DNA of 7,437 nt, from assembly GCA_031264785.1 (NCBI GenBank), contig JAISDN010000024.1, positions 1-7,437 on the forward strand. Direction: 5' to 3'. The notes beneath the pieces are model-generated. The model saw only the letters and a program-made list of their open reading frames with translations. It searched no databases and was not told the origin of the DNA. A program made the position numbers and the translations under genes. The stretch is from Candidatus Nomurabacteria bacterium. GTDB taxonomy: Bacteria > Patescibacteriota > Saccharimonadia > Saccharimonadales > Saccharimonadaceae. Every line of letters starts with the position of its first letter. Within the stretch, counting starts at the first letter, position 1. Of this stretch, positions 1-4,451 are shown in pieces.

Positions 1-2
1 AA

Positions 3-95
3 TCTGATATAATAAGCCCATTCTGGATGGCGAATATTGAGAGGTGGCGCGATTTTGTGATCCGGCAGGTACTTTTACAGATGACTTATTTATAA
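3..95 (+). CDS. possible C-terminal fragment of an upstream gene, unidentified
   Basis: The third forward frame is open from the left edge for 30 codons and stops at TAA (93-95). The peptide ends in an aromatic, basic stretch (ISPFWMANIERWRDF, then VIRQVLLQMTYL). I do not recognise a family. A stop-free run of 30 codons is not rare by chance, and a minus-strand frame across the same bases is also open, so this is a weak call. Support is limited to its coding-like composition and its end immediately before the hairpin at 96-147. It could equally be non-coding. Confidence 0.3.
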   Translation, partial: SDIISPFWMANIERWRDFVIRQVLLQMTYL

Positions 96-96
96 T
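91..96 (+). promoter_or_regulatory. candidate -10 box (TATAAT) for the HEAT-like gene
   Basis: A consensus TATAAT lies directly before the 52-nt hairpin. Transcription from it would begin near 103, inside the hairpin's 5' arm, and give a leader of about 90 nt. No good -35 is seen: the nearest, TTTACA at 74-79, is only 11 bp away. A second candidate, CATAAT at 156-161, would start downstream of the hairpin. The true start is unresolved. Confidence 0.35.
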
Positions 97-147
97 GTTT
101 TTGCTCTATTGGCTTGTGAGACTTCACCGGTCAATAGAGCAAAAACA
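96..147. repeat. 52-nt near-perfect inverted repeat (hairpin)
   Basis: The arms 96-111 and 132-147 are perfectly complementary over 16 bp (TGTTTTTGCTCTATTG and its complement). Inside, pairing continues through three pairs that include G-U, one mismatch, then GTGA/TCAC around a GACT tetraloop (120-123). This makes one continuous stem of about 23 pairs. No T-run follows on either strand, so it is not a typical intrinsic terminator. It may be a 5'-leader structure, a protein-binding operator or the scar of a mobile unit. Confidence 0.75.
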
Positions 148-190
148 GGTTTGCTCATAATATTTTCCAAAGATAAAGGAGGAAAGAAAA

Positions 191-1174
191 ATGAGCAGAA
201 TTACAAACGTTTTGATAGGTATGGAAGAAGAAGAAAGGAACCGGACGGTCGAGGAATTGTTGAAGGATGGAAGCTTTTATACCGTTAGGCAAGGAATCAC
301 AGCCTTTAGAGAGCTCGAGATGGACTATGGCATTATTGAAAGGTGCTGGGATGAGATCGAGCCCCACGTAAAAAGAGACTTGGCCGAACTCTGTTTAGAA
401 TATCGCGGAGATGTACCGCTGTCCATCATTGATCTGCTTGTGGCAGATCCTGATGATGAGTTGTTAGCAACTTACGGCATGAAGATTTGCGAAAAACTCG
501 CTAACGAAGGTCAGGAGATACCCTTAGGTATCATCAGTAGAGGACTACTCAGTCAGGATGGCGATGTTCGATGTTCTGCTGAATATGCCCTGCTGCGAAT
601 ACCCGGAATGGAGATGAAGGATAGGCTTAATATGCCGTCAAGACAGGGCCATAATAGCCTGCCCGAATTCCTCGATAACTTTCGGGATCAGAATTTTAAC
701 TGGGATGTCATAAAAGGACGCCCGTTCAATCAGACAAGTGTTCGGCTTCTGGCCAGAAACCTGTATCATGGGTACGGAGAAATCCCACTGGATATTTTTC
801 AGGCAGGACTGCAAAATGAGGACTCTAGAATAAGGGAATACGCGGAAGCACTGACTCGATATATGTCGACGAAGGTAGCGGATGTCGACCCTGCCTTTAG
901 GGCGACGGCTTCGTTTGTGGTTAATTCGCGGACGCATACCGGCACGGTCGTTGGAAGAATACCCCAAGGTGCGGTTGTTATTCGCGGCTATGGGTGTAAC
1001 AACTATGCGTCCGAAGCGGAAATATTGGAGGTCGTGAACGTCATAGACATAAGCATAGGCATGGACCGTTCTGGCCATATGCTTATTCGCGGCGATAAAA
1101 TCTCGGCTACGAGCTTTGATATCGAAAGGGACTGGTTCAAATTCGATCTCGGTGATGAAGAGGAGGAAAAATAA
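191..1174 (+). CDS. HEAT-repeat-like protein of unknown function, probably acquired
   Basis: A 327-residue soluble protein with no signal peptide or membrane segment. ATG 191 is fixed by AAAGGAGG at 175-182, eight bases upstream, the best Shine-Dalgarno here along with that of the surface-protein gene. Three related helical units are visible at about residues 74-102, 108-137 and 196-224. Each begins [ED][VI]PL.I followed by a paired-helix pattern ending in YA/YG plus hydrophobics, which resembles HEAT/ARM-type repeats. The last ~90 residues (230-327) look beta-rich (VVNSRTHTGTVVGRIPQGAVVI) and end in an acidic DEEEEK tail. Arginine codons are 15 of 27 AGA/AGG, against 0 of 22 in the deacetylase gene and 0 in rpmG, and ATA isoleucine codons are frequent, both signs of foreign origin. 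It stands alone, with a hairpin before it and a strong terminator after it. I cannot name a function; HEAT-like scaffolds usually mediate protein binding. Confidence 0.85.
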   Translation: MSRITNVLIGMEEEERNRTVEELLKDGSFYTVRQGITAFRELEMDYGIIERCWDEIEPHVKRDLAELCLEYRGDVPLSIIDLLVADPDDELLATYGMKICEKLANEGQEIPLGIISRGLLSQDGDVRCSAEYALLRIPGMEMKDRLNMPSRQGHNSLPEFLDNFRDQNFNWDVIKGRPFNQTSVRLLARNLYHGYGEIPLDIFQAGLQNEDSRIREYAEALTRYMSTKVADVDPAFRATASFVVNSRTHTGTVVGRIPQGAVVIRGYGCNNYASEAEILEVVNVIDISIGMDRSGHMLIRGDKISATSFDIERDWFKFDLGDEEEEK

Positions 1175-1184
1175 GTCATCAAAT

Positions 1185-1236
1185 AGTCGCCCTTGAAACG
1201 TTTTATACGTTTTGGGGGCGGCTCTTTTGGTTTTTT
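1185..1236 (+). terminator. strong intrinsic terminator of the HEAT-like gene
   Basis: Arms 1185-1200 and 1208-1223 pair over 16 bp (with several G-U pairs) around the 7-nt loop TTTTATA, and are followed by the T-rich CTTTTGGTTTTTT. It begins 10 bases after the stop codon. Confidence 0.9.
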
Positions 1237-1249
1237 GAAGTTTTTGCTG

Positions 1250-1255
1250 TAAAAT
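1250..1255 (+). promoter_or_regulatory. candidate -10 box (TAAAAT) for tRNA-Thr
   Basis: TAAAAT lies 33 bp upstream of the mature tRNA 5' end, leaving a short 5' leader for RNase P to remove. No convincing -35 is visible. It lies just past the preceding terminator, so the tRNA needs its own promoter about here. Confidence 0.4.
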
Positions 1256-1288
1256 AGTGATGGGCGTTTTTTATATTCGCCAAAATCA

Positions 1289-1364
1289 GCCGCGTTAGCT
1301 CAGTTAGTAGAGCAGCCGCCTTGTAAGCGGCAGGTCGTCGGGGCAGAGCCGACACGCGGCTCCA
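1289..1364 (+). tRNA. tRNA-Thr (anticodon UGU) with non-canonical elbow
   Basis: A full cloverleaf with encoded CCA. The acceptor stem GCCGCGT/ACGCGGC (1289-1295/1354-1360) is perfect, with discriminator T1361. The D-stem is GCTC/GAGC, and the anticodon stem GCCGC/GCGGC encloses loop CTTGTAA with anticodon TGT (1322-1324). The variable loop is AGGTC and the T-stem GTCGG/CCGAC. The oddity is the T-loop, GGCAGAG (1342-1348) in place of TTCRANN, together with D-loop AGTTAGTA in which A replaces invariant G18. G19 and C56 are kept. The tRNA-Trp in this window has normal loops. A T-run follows at about 1373-1383, and rpmG begins 43 bp downstream. It may be a working threonine tRNA of unusual shape or one with a specialised role. 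Confidence 0.9.
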
Positions 1365-1392
1365 AAAAGGTATTTATTTTTTTAAACAGATG

Positions 1393-1401
1393 TGTTAGAG
1401 T
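1393..1401 (+). promoter_or_regulatory. extended -10 promoter of rpmG (leaderless)
   Basis: TGT-TAGAGT forms an extended -10 element. Exactly six bases (1402-1407) separate the hexamer from ATG 1408, so transcription should start at or next to the A of the start codon. No Shine-Dalgarno precedes the ATG. Confidence 0.6.
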
Positions 1402-1407
1402 ATTTAT

Positions 1408-1617
1408 ATGGCAAAAAATAGTAAATCAAAGCGGAAATTGTTTGGGCTGGTTAGCGAGGAATCGGGCGAGCGGACTTATTATGCTAAGAAGAACACGATG
1501 AACACGCCGGACAAGTTGAGTTTGCGCAAATACGATCCGAAATTGCGACGGCACGTGACTTTTACAGAGACCAAGAAAAATCTCGGTCGCAACGAAGTCA
1601 AGCCGCGCAAGCATTAG
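1408..1617 (+). CDS. rpmG: large ribosomal subunit protein bL33
   Basis: A 69-residue basic protein. Its C-terminal half carries the bL33 signature NTPDKLSLRKYDPKLRRHV, then TFTETK, matching the family's pattern of KLxLxKYDPxxRxHVxxxETK. There are no cysteines, so this is the zinc-free type. It is slightly longer than the usual 50-55 residues, with a lysine-rich N-terminal extension (MAKNSKSKRKLFGL) and a basic tail. It would sit in the 50S subunit near the E site. tRNA-Thr lies just upstream and tRNA-Trp about 1.3 kb away, reminiscent of the tRNA-Thr/tRNA-Trp/rpmG/secE neighbourhood of many bacteria. The start is the only sensible ATG and follows a leaderless promoter. Its stop is one base from the convergent stop of the YgjP-like gene, leaving no room for a terminator between them. 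Confidence 0.93.
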   Translation: MAKNSKSKRKLFGLVSEESGERTYYAKKNTMNTPDKLSLRKYDPKLRRHVTFTETKKNLGRNEVKPRKH

Positions 1618-1618
1618 A

Positions 1619-2218
1619 TTATTTCAAATAAGGGTTGTGCGTGCGCAGCTCTTTTTTGTTGGCCTTGAAACTTGGGCAAGTTTTGGCCAGTTCGGCCCAG
1701 AATTCGGGGCTGTGGCTTTTGACGATGGTGTGGGTTAGTTCGTGCAGGATGACATAATCGATCAGGTGTGGTTTTAGGAGCACCAGCGCGATATTTAAGG
1801 AAATGCCGTTGTCGCCGGAGCAGGAGCCCCAGCGAGTTTTTTGGTTGCGCAGGGAAACTTTGCCATATTTGAAACCGTGTTTTTGGGCTAGAAATTCAAG
1901 GCGAGTTGGTAAAAACTGCTTGGCTTTTTGGCGGATTTGTTTGATTTGCTCCTCTGTGTAGCTTTCGAATTTGGGCATTTTGGCTAGGTTTTTGCGTAAG
2001 TTAGCGCGGCTTTGGTTGATTAGGCCGCGCAGGGCGGCTAACGTGGCGTACCAAGGAATGGTGGCCGAAACTTTGCCGTTGGGTTCGATTTTGACGCGCA
2101 AAAAGTGGGTGTGGGCGCGATGTACCAAAATCTCGCCAAATTCCTCGTCAAAAATCGTGGTGGTGCCTTTTTGGCGGTGATGTTTTTTCTTAAATGCTGG
2201 GGAAAATAGAGCGGCCAA
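1619..2218 (-). CDS. YgjP-like (DUF45) metal-dependent hydrolase
   Basis: A 199-residue cytoplasmic protein of the YgjP/DUF45 family (PF01863). It shows the RWGSCS motif (129-134), then the zinc site HELTH (H159, E160, H163) followed by H169 in HSPEFW, the standard third ligand of this family. The length is slightly below that of typical members. The family is SprT/M48-like in fold; nucleotide pyrophosphatase activity has been reported for E. coli YgjP, so the substrate here is open. The start is TTG at 2218, supported by AGAGGA (complement of 2224-2229) five bases upstream and by the absence of an ATG until well into the domain. It overlaps the 3' end of the kinase gene by 29 bp, so the two are co-transcribed and probably translationally linked. 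It ends one base from the rpmG stop on the opposite strand. Confidence 0.88.
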   Translation of the reverse strand: MAALFSPAFKKKHHRQKGTTTIFDEEFGEILVHRAHTHFLRVKIEPNGKVSATIPWYATLAALRGLINQSRANLRKNLAKMPKFESYTEEQIKQIRQKAKQFLPTRLEFLAQKHGFKYGKVSLRNQKTRWGSCSGDNGISLNIALVLLKPHLIDYVILHELTHTIVKSHSPEFWAELAKTCPSFKANKKELRTHNPYLK

Positions 2219-2819
2219 TACTGTCCTCTCTGTTAATTGGTGTGTCGGTGCGCATTAGGTCGGCCCGCGACTCGACGATTTTTCGGAGAACTGTCTTGGC
2301 TTGGGCGGCGTAAGTGTGTTTGCCAGAAATTACTACGGTGTTGCGTTCCTTGTTTTCGATGTCTGGCGCGGTGAAGGCTTTGGCTAGAGTGTCCCATTGT
2401 TCAGGCGTCAGGGATTGCTTATATTGATCGCCGGCGACTTTTAGTGAGCGATTTTGAGCGCGACGGCGGGCAGTGGCTTCTTCGGTTTGCACCCAGACAA
2501 TCAGGGTGCGAAAATCGTATTGCGAAGCCAAATGGGCAATGTTATCGCGCGAAACTCGCGAGCTGTAACCACCATCCAAAATAAACGTCTTGCCGTTGAC
2601 CAGCAGCTCATCGACAATCAGTCGCGCCACTTGTTCAACCATAACGTTTTCGTTTTTGCTATATGTGTGGTTTGTGAAAAGCGTATATCTTATTTTGTCT
2701 TCGCTGACTAGCGGGGCACTAAAAGTTTCAGCAAAACGTCTCGCGAAAAAAGACTTGCCAACGCCCGGCACACCGACGACCACGATAACCATTGGACTCC
2801 CCAAACTCATTGATTTCAT
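2190..2819 (-). CDS. P-loop nucleotide kinase-like ATPase (AAA_33 / zeta-toxin-like)
   Basis: A 209-residue soluble protein. The Walker A motif is GVPGVGKS at residues 16-23, straight after a hydrophobic beta strand (MVIVVV). A DGG segment (FILDGGYSS) sits in the second-strand region, and an arginine-rich lid (ATARRRAQNR) lies further on, as in the AAA_33 / gluconate-kinase / zeta-toxin group of small-molecule or RNA-end kinases. The substrate cannot be read from the sequence. ATG 2819 is chosen because an extended -10 (TGGTATACT) ends exactly six bases upstream. Longer versions of this frame run antisense through tRNA-Trp and are not credible. It heads an operon with the YgjP-like gene, whose start lies inside its last 29 bp. 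No antitoxin-like partner is adjacent, so a toxin role is not supported. Confidence 0.8.
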   Translation of the reverse strand: MKSMSLGSPMVIVVVGVPGVGKSFFARRFAETFSAPLVSEDKIRYTLFTNHTYSKNENVMVEQVARLIVDELLVNGKTFILDGGYSSRVSRDNIAHLASQYDFRTLIVWVQTEEATARRRAQNRSLKVAGDQYKQSLTPEQWDTLAKAFTAPDIENKERNTVVISGKHTYAAQAKTVLRKIVESRADLMRTDTPINREDSIGRSIFPSI

Positions 2820-2825
2820 AAAGCC

Positions 2826-2855
2826 AGTATACCACACATTAAAAATTTGATACAA
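2826..2855 (-). promoter_or_regulatory. promoter of the kinase/YgjP operon (leaderless, extended -10)
   Basis: Reading the minus strand, TGG-TATACT (complement of 2834-2826) is followed by six bases and then ATG 2819. A weak -35, TTGTAT (complement of 2855-2850), lies 18 bp upstream. This -35 occupies the same bases as the -10 of the divergent tRNA-Trp promoter, so the two promoters should compete for polymerase. The same nonamer TGGTATACT recurs before the surface-protein gene. Confidence 0.65.
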
Positions 2856-2856
2856 T
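2848..2856 (+). promoter_or_regulatory. extended -10 promoter of tRNA-Trp
   Basis: TGA-TACAAT ends eight bases before the mature tRNA 5' end, so the primary transcript would begin at or very near the tRNA and need little 5' trimming. It overlaps the divergent kinase promoter. Confidence 0.6.
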
Positions 2857-2864
2857 AGAAAAAT

Positions 2865-2941
2865 ACGGGCGTAGTTCAGCTGGCTAGAATGTCGGTCTCC
2901 AAAACCGAAGGTCGTAGGTTCGAGTCCTACCGCCCGTGCCA
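2865..2941 (+). tRNA. tRNA-Trp (anticodon CCA)
   Basis: A complete cloverleaf with encoded CCA. The acceptor is ACGGGCG/CGCCCGT (2865-2871/2931-2937) with discriminator G2938. The D-stem is GTTC/GAAT (one G-U) with loop AGCTGGCTA. The anticodon stem TCGGT/ACCGA holds loop CTCCAAA with anticodon CCA at 2899-2901. The variable loop is AGGTC. The T-stem GTAGG/CCTAC carries the canonical loop TTCGAGT, which contrasts with the aberrant tRNA-Thr upstream. It reads UGG. The anticodon is CCA, not UCA, and UGA serves as a stop in this window. Confidence 0.96.
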
Positions 2942-2985
2942 TAGTAGAGATTTTTGACGATTTTACCCTGTAGAACAGGTTCGAT

Positions 2986-3008
2986 CCGGCCAGTCTGCCG
3001 GTTTTTTT
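2986..3008 (+). terminator. intrinsic terminator of tRNA-Trp
   Basis: A short all-GC stem CCGGC/GCCGG (2986-2990/2997-3001) with a 6-nt loop CAGTCT is followed by seven T residues. A smaller hairpin, CCTGT/ACAGG (2967-2971/2975-2979), precedes it. The T-run also contributes to the -35 of the next promoter. Confidence 0.75.
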
Positions 3009-3034
3009 GATTGAAGCGCGACTCGTGATATAAT
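3007..3034 (+). promoter_or_regulatory. promoter of the KilA-N/zincin operon (leaderless)
   Basis: -35 TTGATT (3007-3012), a 16-bp spacer, and an extended -10 TGA-TATAAT (3026-3034). Six bases (GTACTT) then lead to ATG 3041, so the mRNA should begin at the start codon. The -35 is built partly from the T-run of the preceding terminator. It is the closest match to consensus among the promoters in this window. Confidence 0.75.
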
Positions 3035-3040
3035 GTACTT

Positions 3041-3688
3041 ATGGCAAAACACACCACCATTAAAGTTAAAGATACGGAAATTGTCCTATTCCACCAAAAC
3101 CGCGACGATTACATCTCGCTGACAGACATAGCCAAATATCAAAACTCTAGCGACCCGTCTTTTACGGTCAAAAACTGGTTACGACGGATTAACACAATCG
3201 ACTACATTGGGCTTTGGGAGAAACTGCGCAATCCTAATTTTAATTTGGTCGAATTCGACCAAATTAAAACGGAGTATGGCAAAAACTCTTTTGCGATGTC
3301 GCCGACCCAATGGATTAGGCGCACAAATGCGATTGGGATTGTGGCAAAAGGTGGACGATATAGCATTGGCACTTTTGCCCACCCTGATATCGCCTTTGAA
3401 TTCGCTAGTTGGATCAGTCCAGAATTTCGGTTGTATTTGGTGTTAGAGTTTGAGCGCTTGAAACAAGCCGAGCAAGAACAGAAATCACTGGAGTGGAACT
3501 TGCAACGGACGTTGGCGAAGATAAATTACCGCATCCACACCGACGCTATCAAGGAGCATATTATTCCCAAAGTTGTTAATGAAAGGCAGAAAGCCGAACG
3601 GTTGACGCGGTTGAACGCTACTGCTATAACGCAATTGAAATCTTTGTTGGAAAATAGTGCGATTGGGCGATTGGAAATGTCAAAATGA
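3041..3688 (+). CDS. KilA-N domain protein, probable DNA-binding regulator
   Basis: A 215-residue soluble protein. The KilA-N domain spans roughly residues 8-140, with the hallmarks DDYISLTDIAKYQN (22-35), VKNWLRRINTIDYIGLWEKL (43-62), EFDQIKTEYG (71-80), and TNAIGI to TFAHPDIAFEFASWI (95-125). A charged helix follows, then KINYRIHTDAIKEHIIP (160-176) and a tail ERLTRLNATAITQLKSLL (186-203). KilA-N is a DNA-binding fold common in phages, large DNA viruses, Bacteroidetes and CPR. As I recall the longer homologues, about 55-60 residues normally lie between the IHTDAIKE part and the ERLxxLN tail and are missing here. A perfect 32-bp palindrome (3238-3269) lies within its codons. It ends TGA, overlapping the zincin ATG by 4 bp (ATGA). 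The start is fixed by the leaderless promoter. Confidence 0.9.
   Translation: MAKHTTIKVKDTEIVLFHQNRDDYISLTDIAKYQNSSDPSFTVKNWLRRINTIDYIGLWEKLRNPNFNLVEFDQIKTEYGKNSFAMSPTQWIRRTNAIGIVAKGGRYSIGTFAHPDIAFEFASWISPEFRLYLVLEFERLKQAEQEQKSLEWNLQRTLAKINYRIHTDAIKEHIIPKVVNERQKAERLTRLNATAITQLKSLLENSAIGRLEMSK
3238..3269. repeat. perfect 32-bp palindrome inside the KilA-N gene
   Basis: The two 16-bp halves, TTTTAATTTGGTCGAA (3238-3253) and its exact complement (3254-3269), meet with no spacer at an EcoRI-like GAATTC centre. It lies in codons for the NFNLVEFDQIK segment, a conserved stretch of the KilA-N domain, so protein constraint explains some of the bases but not the symmetry. Confidence 0.9.
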
Positions 3689-4392
3689 TAAAAGAACCGG
3701 TGATGCCAACGAAGGAGACTTTGCCGCGCGACGAGGTGAATTGGCGCAGGGGTTCGGTTGATGATATGGGCAAGTATTTTCCGGGTGTTGAGGGCGAGAT
3801 GATGCGCGAGATTTATGAGACGGCGCTACGGTTGTTCCCGGAGGTTTTGCAGTTGCAGCCCGACAAGATTCGGGTGATTTTTACAACTGAGGCCGGCACT
3901 TTTGCTGGCGGAGCTAGCGCTAATCCTAATGTGGCTAATCTGGCGCTGGGCAATAGTAAAGAGCTGGCTAGCAAGAATCTTATCAATCGAATTAGTCTGC
4001 GACTGGGAGGAACTGATGGCGATCTGGAGACCGCTGGGTGGCTGGTGCGGCTGTTTGCTTTGGCGCACGAAATCGGGCATATTGTGCAGGGCACGCCGGA
4101 GGATGGCAGCGATCAGCAGTTTGTGGCCTTGTTTGGCGACGACATTGACCGCAGTGGCCAAGCCGAGTTGAAAGATGAGTGGAATTATACCGACGATGAA
4201 TATTCGCACTATGTCCAGTCCGGTCCAGAGGCCAATGCTGATTTTATTGCGCTATATATTTTGGAAAATTGGGACCCAGAGGCTTTTGAGGGGCCAAAGA
4301 AAGCCGGCTATGGCTTAAGCGATTGGAAAAAGTGGGCCGAAGAGCACAAAATTGTGTGCTCTGACGGAAGCTTAAAACTACAAAACCTGTAG
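3685..4392 (+). CDS. cytoplasmic zincin metalloprotease-like protein (ImmA/IrrE-like metal site)
   Basis: A 235-residue soluble protein with no signal peptide or membrane segment. The zinc motif is HEIGH (H128, E129, H132) in the context FALAHEIGHIVQG, and a plausible third ligand is E182 in PEANADFIAL. The spacing of about 50 residues and the E-A-N-x-x-x-A pattern resemble ImmA/IrrE (M78) peptidases, although the rest does not let me assign the family firmly. The N-terminal part (20-60) is helical and followed by a strand (KIRVIFTTEA). The gene starts inside the KilA-N stop codon (ATGA), so translation is coupled. A second ATG, 18 bases in, is an alternative start. A small hairpin surrounds the stop. 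In phage systems ImmA proteases cleave a linked repressor, so by analogy this one might act on or with the KilA-N protein; that is inference. Confidence 0.75.
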   Translation: MIKEPVMPTKETLPRDEVNWRRGSVDDMGKYFPGVEGEMMREIYETALRLFPEVLQLQPDKIRVIFTTEAGTFAGGASANPNVANLALGNSKELASKNLINRISLRLGGTDGDLETAGWLVRLFALAHEIGHIVQGTPEDGSDQQFVALFGDDIDRSGQAELKDEWNYTDDEYSHYVQSGPEANADFIALYILENWDPEAFEGPKKAGYGLSDWKKWAEEHKIVCSDGSLKLQNL

Positions 4393-4400
4393 AAGGTTTT
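4382..4400 (+). terminator. weak hairpin at the end of the zincin gene
   Basis: AAAACCT/AGGTTTT (4382-4388/4394-4400) forms a 7-bp stem over a 5-nt loop that contains part of the stop codon. The terminal TTTT belongs to the stem and no further T-run follows, so termination would be inefficient. It may protect the mRNA end. Confidence 0.35.
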
Positions 4401-4416
4401 GAATGTAATAGTTATT

Positions 4417-4445
4417 TTGGAAGTTAGTAACTTTTTTAGTATAGT
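4417..4445 (+). promoter_or_regulatory. promoter of the deacetylase gene (leaderless)
   Basis: -35 TTGGAA (4417-4422), a 17-bp spacer, and -10 TATAGT (4440-4445). Six bases (GGGCTT) then lead to ATG 4452, with no Shine-Dalgarno. An imperfectly spaced palindrome AAGTTA-G-TAACTT (4421-4433) overlaps the -35 and the spacer and could be an operator. Confidence 0.65.
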
Positions 4446-4451
4446 GGGCTT

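Noticed and set aside
638..1078. Long minus-strand frame (146 codons) opposite the HEAT-like gene
   Set aside because: It lacks a ribosome site and recognisable domain and mirrors the codons of a gene with clear start signals.
2190..2819. Zeta-toxin/antitoxin module
   Set aside because: The P-loop kinase resembles the zeta fold, but no small antitoxin gene is adjacent; its operon partner is a YgjP-like protein.
2820..2942. 41-residue N-terminal extension of the kinase frame (ARAVGLEPTTFGFGDRH type)
   Set aside because: It is the antisense translation of tRNA-Trp, a well-known false-protein pattern. The leaderless promoter points to ATG 2819.
2967..2991. T-arm-like GGTTCGATCC after tRNA-Trp, possible tRNA remnant
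   Set aside because: The loop would be one base short, the outer stem does not pair, and no D or anticodon arm is present. The stretch is better explained as the terminator region.
3685..3688. Possible recoding of TGA (alternative genetic code)
   Set aside because: TGA is used as the natural stop of the KilA-N gene within an ATGA overlap, and no in-frame TGA interrupts any conserved gene here.
3826..4209. Minus-strand frames opposite the zincin gene
   Set aside because: The forward frame has HEIGH and EANADFIA motifs and coupled translation; the reverse frames are low-complexity Ser/Leu-rich shadows.
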